NCBI GenBank assembly: GCA_003676145.1
Contig: NAUB01000025.1
Span: 62,001-126,000 of the forward strand
Direction: 5' to 3'
Origin: a gamma proteobacterium symbiont of Stewartia floridana
GTDB lineage: Bacteria; Pseudomonadota; Gammaproteobacteria; Chromatiales; Chromatiaceae
Length of the DNA: 64,000 nucleotides
Of this stretch, positions 1-7,750 are shown one piece after another (within the stretch, counting starts at the first letter, position 1; every line of letters begins with the position of its first letter). Position numbers and translations under genes: made by a program. The notes below the pieces were generated by a model that worked only from the letters and a program-made list of their open reading frames with translations, was not told where the DNA came from and searched no databases.

Positions 1-2112
1 AATTTGGAGCGCAGTGACCTGCTTCTCGAAGGTGTGGTGGATTCGCTGCCGGTCACACAGGGTCGGCTATCCCGTTTCCAGATGCGGGTCACTTCGTTGC
101 AGGACGAAAATGGTGATTCTGTTGAACTCTCCCGGGTTCAGCTCAGCTGGTTCGGTATGGAAAAAGCGCCGAGTATCGGTGATGCCTGGCGCTTAAAGGT
201 CAGATTGATCCGTCCCAGAGGGGCCCAGAATCCGGCGGGTTTCGATCATGAGAAATGGCTCTTCATGCAGCAGATCCAGGCCAAAGGCTATGTCAGGGAT
301 TGGGCCGGAAATCGTCAGCTTGAATCTGAACAATTTCCCGCTCCGCTTGGTTTGCTGCGACAAAAGATCGCCAAAGCCATCGATGAGGTGAGCGACAGGC
401 CTCAGGCGGCAGCCCTGCTGAAGGCGCTTGCAGTGGGCGATAAGCGAGGTATGGACAGGCAAGCCTGGGAGACTTTCAGCCGCACCGGGACCAACCACCT
501 GATCGCCATATCCGGGCTGCACATTGGCCTGGTTGCCGGTTGGTGCCTGTTCACCGGTAGCTGGCTGTGGCGGCGCAGCAGCAGACTCTGCCAGCGAATG
601 CCTGCACTCAAAGCCGGCGCCCTGTTTGCCCTGCTGGGTGCGGCGGTTTATGCCGCATTGGCCGGTTTTACCCTGCCGACCCAGCGGGCACTGATCATGC
701 TGGTTGCTACCCTTGGGGCTCTGATCCTGGGTTATCGTATTCAGTTCGGCCGAAGTCTGTTGCTGGCGCTCTTTTTGGTGCTTCTGCTGGATCCTCTGGC
801 CATTCTGAGCCGGGGCTTCTGGCTCTCATTCACTGCCGTAGCTGTTATTTTATGGAGTATCGGCGGCCGTCTTGCTGCCTGGCAAGGCTGGCGTCAGGGC
901 ATACAGGTTCAACTCTCAGTCAGTCTCGGTCTGTTACCTCTGTTGATTCTCTTTTTCAGTCAGATCTCCCTGATCTCGCCGTTGGTCAATCTCCTTATGG
1001 TGCCCTGGTTCAGTCTGGTACTTGTGCCGATGACCCTGATTGGTCTGCCGTTATTGCTGGTTCCCACCGTTGCTGATGCCTGGTTCACACTGCTGCAGAG
1101 ACTCGCCGATGCAAGCTTACAGCTGCTGGAGTGGTGTTCAGTGCAACCCTTTGCCATGACGGATCTTGCGCAACAGGATCCGTTGCTGTTGTGGTTTGTT
1201 CTGGCAGGTTGCCTGTTACTGCTGTTGCCAGCCGGGATGCCGGGACGTGGTTTGGGATTGCTGCTCTGTGTGCCGATTCTGTTTGCATCGGCGCAACGTC
1301 CAGCCAAGGGGGAGATATGGTTCACCCTGCTGGATGTGGGGCAGGGGCTGGCTTGTGTGGTTGAGACCAGCAATCACCTGCTGCTCTTCGATACGGGGCC
1401 AGGGAAGGGGGATCGGACCGCAGCCGATTCCGTGATCATGCCATTTCTCAGATCCAGAGGGCATCGAAGAATCGATACGCTGATTGTCAGCAATGGCGAC
1501 CGTGACCACGCCGGTGGCGTTGAATCGCTGATTCGTTCGATCCCCATCGGGCAGCTTCTGGCAGGTGATCCGGAGATGATTGACGGGGCTGCCCAAGCTT
1601 GCCTGGCAGGCAGTGAATGGTCCTGGGATGGGGTGCATTTCCAGATTCTCCATCCGGCCGCCAGGGTTGAGTTTCAAGAACCGAACAACCGCTCCTGTGT
1701 GTTGAAGATCGAAAATGACGATTGGACGATTCTTCTGCCGGGGGATATTGAACAGGCAGCGGAAGATGCCCTGCTGAGTGTCAACCCCCGACAACTCCGA
1801 TCGGATCTGGTTGTCGCTCCGCACCATGGCTCGAACAGCTCTTCCACGGCTGAGTTTGTGACCGCGGTCGATCCACAGTGGGTGCTATTTTCAACTGGTT
1901 ACAAAAACAGCTATGGTTTCCCTAAGTCGGAGGTGGTTCAGCGTTGGCAGGCACAAGGCGCAAGGCTGTTGAATACCGCGCAGAGCGGCGCCATCGAATT
2001 CCGTCTGAGGTCAGGTGAGGTGAAGCCGCAACCACGTCTCTATCGTGAGCTGAACCAACGGTTTTGGCAACTGGATGATGGGGCCTCGGCAAATCAACTG
2101 GGACCTGAGTAG
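1..2112 (+). CDS. comEC: ComEC/Rec2 DNA-uptake channel, 5' end outside the window
   Basis: Inner-membrane channel that carries single-stranded DNA into the cytoplasm during natural transformation. The frame is open to the left edge, and ComEC proteins usually run 750-800 aa, so the gene is cut; a TTG at position 4 is not a convincing start. Visible parts in order are an N-terminal OB-like region, the Competence domain with the signature ISGLHIGL near residue 168, many hydrophobic helices (about 190-430), and a C-terminal metallo-beta-lactamase-like domain with SNGDRDHAGG, LLPGDIE and VAPHHGS. The stop lies about 150 bp before exbB. Adjacency to exbB/exbD/lpxK is common in gammaproteobacteria. 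Family assignment is firm; transformability is not shown. Confidence 0.93.
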   Translation, partial: NLERSDLLLEGVVDSLPVTQGRLSRFQMRVTSLQDENGDSVELSRVQLSWFGMEKAPSIGDAWRLKVRLIRPRGAQNPAGFDHEKWLFMQQIQAKGYVRDWAGNRQLESEQFPAPLGLLRQKIAKAIDEVSDRPQAAALLKALAVGDKRGMDRQAWETFSRTGTNHLIAISGLHIGLVAGWCLFTGSWLWRRSSRLCQRMPALKAGALFALLGAAVYAALAGFTLPTQRALIMLVATLGALILGYRIQFGRSLLLALFLVLLLDPLAILSRGFWLSFTAVAVILWSIGGRLAAWQGWRQGIQVQLSVSLGLLPLLILFFSQISLISPLVNLLMVPWFSLVLVPMTLIGLPLLLVPTVADAWFTLLQRLADASLQLLEWCSVQPFAMTDLAQQDPLLLWFVLAGCLLLLLPAGMPGRGLGLLLCVPILFASAQRPAKGEIWFTLLDVGQGLACVVETSNHLLLFDTGPGKGDRTAADSVIMPFLRSRGHRRIDTLIVSNGDRDHAGGVESLIRSIPIGQLLAGDPEMIDGAAQACLAGSEWSWDGVHFQILHPAARVEFQEPNNRSCVLKIENDDWTILLPGDIEQAAEDALLSVNPRQLRSDLVVAPHHGSNSSSTAEFVTAVDPQWVLFSTGYKNSYGFPKSEVVQRWQAQGARLLNTAQSGAIEFRLRSGEVKPQPRLYRELNQRFWQLDDGASANQLGPE

Positions 2113-2264
2113 ATCAACGCGGAGCTGCCGGGCAATGGTAGGCAGGTGGGGAATCTGACTCGCCTAGATCGCCATGCAATCTGAGCTGCAACAAGATACC
2201 CTGGTCGAGTATCATGGTCGTATCGAGAAAAGTATTCGTGAAATTCACAGAAGGAAAAGGATAA

Positions 2265-2876
2265 GTGTTTGAACTTGTAAAGTCGGGTGGATGGTTGATG
2301 CTGCCCATTATTGCCTGTTCCATTGCTGCGTTGGGGATTGTCATCGAGCGATTCTGGTCCCTGCAGCGCAAACGGGTCATGCCGGATTATCTGATGCGAC
2401 AGATCCTGCAGCTCCACCAGGAGGAGAAACTGAATCTGGCCGACCTGGACAAACTGAAGACCAGCTCCCCCCTGGGTCGGATACTGGCAGCCGGTCTGGT
2501 CAACCGCAACCACAGTAAGGTTGTGATGAAAGAGGCGATTGAAGAAGTCGGTCGCCAGGTGGTTCACGAACTGGAGCGCTATCTCAACACGCTCGGCACA
2601 ATCGCCTCCATCTCGCCACTGCTTGGTCTGCTGGGAACCGTAATCGGCATGATCAAAGTGTTCAGTGTCATTGTAACCGCAGGTGTTGGTGATCCCGGGG
2701 TCCTGGCCGGTGGCATCTCCGAAGCCTTGATCACCACCGCGGCCGGGCTCTCGGTTGCCATACCCAGTCTGATGTTCCATCGATACTTCTCCGGTCTGAT
2801 CGACCAGCTGGTGATCGGCATGGAAGAGCAGGCATTGAAGATGGTGGAGGTGATCCACGGGGAGAGAGAGCGCTGA
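2265..2876 (+). CDS. exbB: ExbB/TolQ-type proton channel subunit
   Basis: MotA/TolQ/ExbB family inner-membrane protein, 203 aa, which forms with ExbD a proton-driven motor that energises TonB or a related envelope process. Three hydrophobic helices are visible (about 8-28, 110-135, 155-175), with the family core around LGLLGTVIGMIKVF and ITTAAGLSVAIPSL. The start is GTG at 2265 with a purine-rich ribosome site (aggaaaagg) just upstream. It is followed after one base by exbD. No tonB is next to it; in this comEC-lpxK setting the pair is often an orphan whose client is unknown, so ExbB rather than TolQ is a context-based choice. Confidence 0.9.
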   Translation: MFELVKSGGWLMLPIIACSIAALGIVIERFWSLQRKRVMPDYLMRQILQLHQEEKLNLADLDKLKTSSPLGRILAAGLVNRNHSKVVMKEAIEEVGRQVVHELERYLNTLGTIASISPLLGLLGTVIGMIKVFSVIVTAGVGDPGVLAGGISEALITTAAGLSVAIPSLMFHRYFSGLIDQLVIGMEEQALKMVEVIHGERER

Positions 2877-2877
2877 A

Positions 2878-3297
2878 ATGAATTTCAGAACCAAAGCGCG
2901 AAAATCACCTGAGGTGGATATTACACCGCTCATCGATGTGGTCTTCCTGCTGTTGATCTTCTTTATGGTATCGACCACTTTCGAACATGAGAGCCAGATT
3001 CTGATCGAACTGCCTGAAGCGACCGGTGAGGAGATACAACGGGAAGAACAGCAGCTCGATATCACCATCAACATAGCCGGTACCTTTTTTGTCAATCAAC
3101 GAGAGGTGGTGAATACCGAGATGGAGACCCTGAAGCTGGCAATCAGTAAAGCCATTGGCGATCGAGGCAACATTCCAGTGATCATCAACGCGGATGCGCG
3201 AACCCCTCATCAGTCGGTGATGACCGCCATGGATGCGGCCAGCCAGTTGGGTCTGACCAAGATGACCTTTTCCGCCCACAAACCTGCCTTGGAATGA
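2878..3297 (+). CDS. exbD: ExbD/TolR-type motor subunit
   Basis: 139-aa biopolymer-transport protein with one transmembrane helix near residues 15-35. The helix carries the proton-relay aspartate in TPLIDVVFLLLIFF, preceded by the usual PEVDI stretch; the rest is a periplasmic domain. It starts one base after the exbB stop and ends one base before the lpxK GTG, so the three genes are translationally coupled. Function with ExbB is known for the family; the partner that uses the energy is not identifiable here. Confidence 0.9.
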   Translation: MNFRTKARKSPEVDITPLIDVVFLLLIFFMVSTTFEHESQILIELPEATGEEIQREEQQLDITINIAGTFFVNQREVVNTEMETLKLAISKAIGDRGNIPVIINADARTPHQSVMTAMDAASQLGLTKMTFSAHKPALE

Positions 3298-3298
3298 G

Positions 3299-4291
3299 GT
3301 GGCCCTGGCTTTGAATCCGATTGAAGCTTCCTGGCAGCGACGTCACCCACTCAACTATCTGCTTCTGCCCCTGAGTGGTCTGTTTTGCGCAGTTGTCGCA
3401 TTCAGACGGCGCCTCTATCGCTGGGGTTGGCTTAAAAGCCAGCGGATCGATTGTCCGGTGATCATCGTCGGCAATATTACGGTAGGCGGAACTGGCAAGA
3501 CACCATTGATCATCTGGTTGGCGCAGAAGCTCACCGAGTGGGGCTACAAGCCAGGCATCATTACCCGTGGTTACGGCGGGAAGTCGCAGGTCTGGCCATG
3601 TGAAGTGACAACCGACGCCACACCTCAACAGGTGGGTGATGAAGCCATTCTGTTGAAGCGTCATGGGGAGTGTCCGGTGTTTGCCGGTCCGCAGCGTCCT
3701 CTCGTTGCGCAGCAACTACTCTCAAACTATCCCTGCGATGTGATTCTCTCCGATGATGGGATGCAGCACTATGCCCTGCAGCGGGACCTTGAAATTGCGG
3801 TGGTGGATGGAGAGCGCCGTTTTGGCAACGGTTACTGTCTGCCAGCCGGGCCACTGCGGGAGACTCGTAAACGCCTGCAACAGGTTGATCTGGTGATCAT
3901 CAATGGCAATCCGGGCGAAGGCGAGCATGGCATGTCGGTGGTTGGCGACATGGCTTGCCCGGTTGCCGGGGGCGCCTGCAAACCCCTGGCAGATTTTGTC
4001 CCAACCTCTGTCGATGCGGTTGCGGGTATCGGCCATCCTGAGCGCTTTTTCAGCATGCTTGAATCTGCAGGATTGACTGTGGATCGACACCCATTCGCCG
4101 ATCATCATCGATTTACGGCCGATGATCTGGCTCCATTTGAGCAAAAGACAGTTCTCATGACCGAGAAAGATGCGGTAAAGTGCGAACAGTTCGCCCAATC
4201 CAATCACTGGTATGTACCCGCCACTGCCAGTGTGGCCACGGTATTTGAACATCAACTCAAGACGAAGGTGAAAAGGCTCTTAGATGGATAG
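3299..4291 (+). CDS. lpxK: Tetraacyldisaccharide 4'-kinase
   Basis: LpxK phosphorylates the 4' position of the lipid A disaccharide precursor at the inner-membrane face, the sixth step of the Raetz pathway. The 330-aa protein has the family layout: a hydrophobic N-terminal anchor (about 18-35), then the P-loop [11 protein letters not shown] at residues 58-68, the conserved TRGYGGKS, and a VGDEAILL block. The start is GTG at 3299, immediately after exbD. Its last bases overlap the start of ycaR by 8 bp. In many gammaproteobacteria msbA lies just upstream of lpxK; here it is absent from that place. Confidence 0.95.
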   Translation: MALALNPIEASWQRRHPLNYLLLPLSGLFCAVVAFRRRLYRWGWLKSQRIDCPVIIVGNITVGGTGKTPLIIWLAQKLTEWGYKPGIITRGYGGKSQVWPCEVTTDATPQQVGDEAILLKRHGECPVFAGPQRPLVAQQLLSNYPCDVILSDDGMQHYALQRDLEIAVVDGERRFGNGYCLPAGPLRETRKRLQQVDLVIINGNPGEGEHGMSVVGDMACPVAGGACKPLADFVPTSVDAVAGIGHPERFFSMLESAGLTVDRHPFADHHRFTADDLAPFEQKTVLMTEKDAVKCEQFAQSNHWYVPATASVATVFEHQLKTKVKRLLDG

Positions 4292-4472
4292 AAAACTGCT
4301 TGATATTTTGGTTTGTCCAGTGTGTAAGGGGAAGCTTCTCTATATGAAGAAACAGCAGGAGCTGATCTGTCGAGCCGATCGGCTGGCCTATCCAATACGG
4401 GATGATATCCCGGTGATGCTCGAAGAGGAGGCGCGGAAAATACCCGCTGACGAAGAGATTCCGGAAGGCTGA
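4284..4472 (+). CDS. ycaR: Trm112-like zinc-ribbon protein YcaR
   Basis: 62-aa Trm112/UPF0434 family protein that usually sits between lpxK and kdsB. It begins with [14 protein letters not shown], a single CPVC pair of the zinc-ribbon type, followed by a conserved [12 protein letters not shown]. The eukaryotic relatives activate methyltransferases; the role of the bacterial protein is not established. It overlaps the end of lpxK by 8 bp and its stop overlaps the first base of kdsB. Confidence 0.9.
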   Translation: MDRKLLDILVCPVCKGKLLYMKKQQELICRADRLAYPIRDDIPVMLEEEARKIPADEEIPEG

Positions 4473-5236
4473 TGGATATGAATTTCAAAGTAGTCATACC
4501 GGCCCGTTACGCCTCGGTGCGCTTGCCGGGAAAACCGCTGTTGGAGATTGCCGGCAAACCGATGATCCAGCATGTCCACCAACGTGCCGTTGAAAGCGGT
4601 GCCAGTCAGGTGGTGATCGCTACCGACAGCGAGCAAATTGCCGATGCCTGTCGGAGCTTTTCGGCGGATGTCTGCATGACCTCTGCAGAACATCGCAGCG
4701 GCTCCGATCGAATCGCTGAAGTGGTGACCCAGCGTGGCTGGGCGGATGAAGAGATTATCGTCAATCTGCAGGGAGACGAACCCTGTATGCCGGCCGAGTT
4801 GCTGTCACAGGTTGCCAAGGATATGAGTCAGCACGATGCAGCTGGGGTTACCACGCTCTCGGCACCAATTACCGAGCGCAAGACCCTGTTTGATCCCCAT
4901 GTGGTGAAGGTGGTGACAGACATCCAGGGCTACGCGCTCTATTTCAGCCGGGCGCCGATACCCTGGCATCGTGATGAGTTTATCGATGCGGAAAGCCCGC
5001 TCCCGGCTGATACCGGTTTTGCCCGGCATATCGGTCTGTATGCCTATCGTGCCGGTTATCTGGCCCGATTCGTTGCCTGGGAGAGGGCACCGATAGAGCG
5101 GGCTGAATCCCTCGAGCAGTTACGCGTGCTTTGGCATGGTGGTCGGATCCATGTCAGTAATGCCATTACTGATCCTGGACATGGTGTCGATACCCGGGAT
5201 GATCTGCGGCTGGTGGAGGCCCAGCTCAGTCAGTGA
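4472..5236 (+). CDS. kdsB: CMP-KDO synthetase
   Basis: 3-deoxy-manno-octulosonate cytidylyltransferase, 254 aa, which activates KDO with CTP for attachment to lipid A. The N-terminal signature VVIPARYASVRLPGKPL, the metal-binding LQGDEPCM, and SRAPIPWHRD are all present. An internal ATG two codons downstream (MNFKVV) could be the true start; both fit. It is the last gene of the tightly packed lipid A/KDO block; no strong terminator is visible behind it. Confidence 0.95.
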   Translation: MDMNFKVVIPARYASVRLPGKPLLEIAGKPMIQHVHQRAVESGASQVVIATDSEQIADACRSFSADVCMTSAEHRSGSDRIAEVVTQRGWADEEIIVNLQGDEPCMPAELLSQVAKDMSQHDAAGVTTLSAPITERKTLFDPHVVKVVTDIQGYALYFSRAPIPWHRDEFIDAESPLPADTGFARHIGLYAYRAGYLARFVAWERAPIERAESLEQLRVLWHGGRIHVSNAITDPGHGVDTRDDLRLVEAQLSQ

Positions 5237-5575
5237 CAAGTTAAACATTGTAAAATTTTTCGACTACTACCCCGAAAATGGGTTATTTAACCTATTGCAG
5301 TATAGGAATAAGAGGACTTTTTGTCGGAATTTTTTACACTATTTTTTTTATATTACGCTGTAATTTATTAGAATTGTTCTGTAACACCATGTAATCCATA
5401 CAATTATATAATTATGGCATAAACCCTGCAATGATAAATGTCAATTACGGCTAAGCATGGCAATTGTGACAGATTCGTCATATTTTAAAGTATTTAAATT
5501 CTCTAATATTTAAACATTATTCTAATAGAGCCGAGAAGTGTTATTGGATAAGGCACAAAAATAAAGGGTTGCTAC
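5237..5575. other. AT-rich intergenic region before the histidine kinase
   Basis: About 340 bp, much richer in A/T than both neighbours, with long T and A runs around 5310-5360. It holds no convincing ORF. It must contain the promoter of the histidine kinase, but no clean -35/-10 pair stands out, and there is no classical terminator for kdsB. The kinase ribosome site (aaaggg) lies at its right end. Confidence 0.5.
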
Positions 5576-6409
5576 ATGGCATTGGTAAACGATCATCTGG
5601 GCAGTGACGCGTTCATAAGGGTTTCCGGTTTAAAACTCGCTTCCTCTCCATTTCCATCGGTAGAAGAGGATACTCAGACCGGTGTCTCAATCAACGATAA
5701 CCTCAGATTGACCGACCAGCATATTAAGGACGGCCTCTCCTGTCTCAAGCAGTTAAAGCAAGGTGCGCATCATCAGCATGTCAGCTCTGAGGAGCTTGAG
5801 AGAAAACGTATCTCCCGCGAACTTCATGATGGTCTGGGGCAACTGCTCACCAGCATGAGCTTGCATGTTCAGCGTTGTCTTGACGGCTGCGATGGGCAGG
5901 AAAAGGCATCACAGAGTCAACAGCGTGAATCCCTGGAAGCTGTCTCATCCATGGTCAAGCAGGCGATGTCCGAAGTGAGATCGATCTGCAGTGCGATCCG
6001 ACCCGCAATTCTGGACGATTTGGGTGTCATCCCCGCCATCTCCTGGCAGTGCCGTCAGATTACCAAAGTCTGCAGCGAGACTCAGGTAGTCACCGATTTT
6101 GACGTGGATGAAGAGTCGATACCCGAGGATTTTAAGAGTGTCATCTATCGCATCGTACAGGAGTCCCTGAACAATGCGGTCAAGTACGCAAAAGCAAAGA
6201 CCATCACGGTCTCCCTGTTACAGGCGCACGATGCCATTCATCTGCTGGTTATCGATAACGGTGTCGGATTCGATCCTTCCGAAATTCAGGGCAACCTGGG
6301 AATGGGATTGGTCGGTATGCGTGAGCGGGCTGAATCGGTAGATGGCAGAATCCGCATCGATACCGGCATCGATCAAGGCGTGCAGATCCGCGCTTCCTTT
6401 CCTCTGTAG
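5576..6409 (+). CDS. Soluble NarX/DegS-type sensor histidine kinase
   Basis: 277-aa histidine kinase made almost only of the catalytic core. HisKA_3 dimerisation domain begins near residue 75 with ERKRISRELHDGLGQ, where His84 is the phospho-acceptor. The ATPase domain follows with the N-box ESLNNAVKYAKA, the G1 box DNGVGFD and GMGLVGMRERAE. There is no transmembrane helix and no recognisable PAS or GAF domain in the first 70 residues, so it is cytoplasmic and may take its signal from another protein. The natural partner is the NarL-type regulator that faces it at 6525-7187. Confidence 0.9.
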   Translation: MALVNDHLGSDAFIRVSGLKLASSPFPSVEEDTQTGVSINDNLRLTDQHIKDGLSCLKQLKQGAHHQHVSSEELERKRISRELHDGLGQLLTSMSLHVQRCLDGCDGQEKASQSQQRESLEAVSSMVKQAMSEVRSICSAIRPAILDDLGVIPAISWQCRQITKVCSETQVVTDFDVDEESIPEDFKSVIYRIVQESLNNAVKYAKAKTITVSLLQAHDAIHLLVIDNGVGFDPSEIQGNLGMGLVGMRERAESVDGRIRIDTGIDQGVQIRASFPL

Positions 6410-6442
6410 AGAGTTCCTGCGGAACAGATCAGTCGATATCAA

Positions 6443-6465
6443 CGGTTACGCGATCAGCGTAACCG
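6443..6465. terminator. Hairpin between convergent kinase and regulator genes
   Basis: A perfect 9-bp stem (cggttacgc / gcgtaaccg) with the 5-nt loop gatca lies in the 115 bp between the two convergent genes. Neither side has a real T-run, so it would be a weak intrinsic terminator or a stabilising 3' hairpin for either mRNA. Confidence 0.45.
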
Positions 6466-6524
6466 AAATCAATCTCTCCCGAATGAGATCCAAAAGATCA
6501 ATGGATTGATCAGAGCTTTTCCGA

Positions 6525-7187
6525 TTAGCGGTTTATCAAACCTTTCTCAAGCGCATAGGTGGTCAGCGCTGATACATTGTGCAGGTCGAGTTTTTTCATC
6601 AGATTGGCGCGATGTTTTTCAACCGTTTTCACGCTGATGCAGAGATAGTCGGCCATGCTCTTGTTGGTGTGACCTTCGGCAATCAATTTCAATATCTGAC
6701 GTTCCCGTTGAGTCACTGTATCCCAGCGGGTGAGGGGTTCGTTATTAACGTTATTGGTTTGCAGATAACTGTTGACGACTTTTTCCGTGATCTCTGCGCT
6801 TAAGTATGTTTTGCCACTCAATACACGTTCAGCGGCAGTCATCAACTCATTCTGAGTCGCATCCTTAAGAACATATCCATTGGCGCCTGCTTTTAAACTT
6901 GCCAGAACGTACTCTTCCTCATTGTGTACTGTCAGCACCAGGGTTTTGATTTCCGCATCCCGTTCCCTGATTTCACGGATCGCATCCATGCCGTTCATGC
7001 CGGGCATATTCAGATCCATGATCACCAGGTCCGGTTTGAGATCGATCACCCGGCGTATTGCATCGCGGCCATTGTCGGCTTCACCGATTACATCGAACTG
7101 GGGATTGGAGGTCAGCAGTGCTTTCAGCCCTGCACGCAGAATGTTGTGGTCTTCGGCGATGATGATTTTTTTCTTGTCGCTGTTCAT
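6525..7187 (-). CDS. NarL/FixJ-family response regulator
   Basis: 220-aa two-domain regulator. The receiver domain has the acidic pair ED near residue 12, phospho-acceptor Asp58 in IMDLNMPG, and Lys in YVLKDA. The C-terminal LuxR-type helix-turn-helix spans about 155-215 (TQRERQILKLIAEGHTNKSM, then SVKTVEKHRANLMKKL). I chose the ATG at 7187; a GTG two codons upstream (7193) is also possible. It is transcribed towards the histidine kinase, and its upstream region is shared with the leader of the large exoprotein gene at 7751, so control of that cluster is a reasonable inference. Confidence 0.93.
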   Translation of the reverse strand: MNSDKKKIIIAEDHNILRAGLKALLTSNPQFDVIGEADNGRDAIRRVIDLKPDLVIMDLNMPGMNGMDAIREIRERDAEIKTLVLTVHNEEEYVLASLKAGANGYVLKDATQNELMTAAERVLSGKTYLSAEITEKVVNSYLQTNNVNNEPLTRWDTVTQRERQILKLIAEGHTNKSMADYLCISVKTVEKHRANLMKKLDLHNVSALTTYALEKGLINR

Positions 7188-7341
7188 TGTCACCCGAACC
7201 TATCTCATCTCTCTCGTTTTGAGTCCCTTGCGCATCGTTATCCGGCGTTTACTCAGACAAGTTTAGGTGTGATTGCAGTTGATGCAAATCCCAAGCCTGT
7301 CTGCCTGGACATGACGGTAACATTTTGTGCCATTCACCATG

Positions 7342-7354
7342 ACACAAATTGTGT
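7342..7354. promoter_or_regulatory. Palindrome ACACAAATTGTGT in the divergent control region
   Basis: A perfect 13-bp palindrome about 155 bp upstream of the response regulator start and about 400 bp upstream of the large exoprotein gene. It is nested in a wider inverted pair (TTTGTG near 7325, CACAAA at 7343). It could be an operator for the adjacent regulator, but it does not match the classic NarL heptamer, and no experiment links them. A second short inverted pair, agtcat/atgact, lies at 7491-7505. Confidence 0.35.
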
Positions 7355-7381
7355 ATTGAATAAACCATAAAAATGGATACG

Positions 7382-7420
7382 CCGCCAGCGTGCAAAATCA
7401 CACAGAGGCGCGGTTTTTTT
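7382..7420 (+). terminator. Imperfect hairpin with T7 run in the leader
   Basis: GCC/GGC and GTG/CAC helices around the loop caaaatca form an imperfect stem that ends in a run of seven T (7414-7420). It looks like an intrinsic terminator in forward orientation, although no forward gene precedes it here. It may end a short leader transcript or an unannotated small RNA. Confidence 0.4.
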
Positions 7421-7521
7421 CGAGTCGTCAGATGAGTCAGGTAAAAGTCAACTTTTTGTCTGTTTTTATATGTATTTTAAGATTTTAAGTAGTCATAGGA
7501 TGACTCTTTCTCCTATTTGTC

Positions 7522-7549
7522 AACCCTACCCTTCAGGGTAGGGTTTTTG
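7522..7549 (+). terminator. Strong rho-independent terminator
   Basis: Perfect 10-bp stem aaccctaccc / gggtagggtt with a four-base loop ttca, running into a T-run. The T-run is only on the right, so it works on forward transcripts. The nearest forward gene upstream is the histidine kinase, more than 1.1 kb away across an oppositely oriented gene. It therefore probably ends an unannotated forward transcript from the 7200-7520 region. Confidence 0.75.
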
Positions 7550-7580
7550 CTGCCGTTGAAATACCGGGTTATCTCCTTTT

Positions 7581-7690
7581 CCAGTAGGGGCTGGAGCAGA
7601 GAAATAGCGTAGTTTCACGCAAAGCCACCTTTTATATAGGGATGTAGACTTTGGCCTAAGTACTGGTAATGGGGCTGGTAGTTTTTTTGA
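7581..7690 (+). ncRNA. Candidate structured leader RNA with c-di-GMP-I (GEMM)-like sequence blocks
   Basis: The leader of the 2004-aa gene can be closed by the 6-bp helix CCAGTA (7581-7586) / TACTGG (7661-7666). Inside are a small hairpin GAAAT/GTTTC (7601-7616), the block ACGCAAAGCC (7617-7626) and the block GGCCTAAG (7653-7660). ACGCAAAGCC and GGCCTAA are also found in this order in GEMM-I c-di-GMP riboswitches. The usual 5' block GGCAAACC is missing and the spacing between the two blocks is longer than normal, so this is a divergent relative at best. A run of seven T follows at 7682-7688, and a CCCC/GGGG pair (7707-7710, 7732-7735) could mask the ribosome site. Confidence 0.35.
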
Positions 7691-7750
7691 CTTGAGTCAG
7701 ATAGAGCCCCGGGAAAGTTGAATGACCAATAGGGGTCTGGAGAAAAATCC

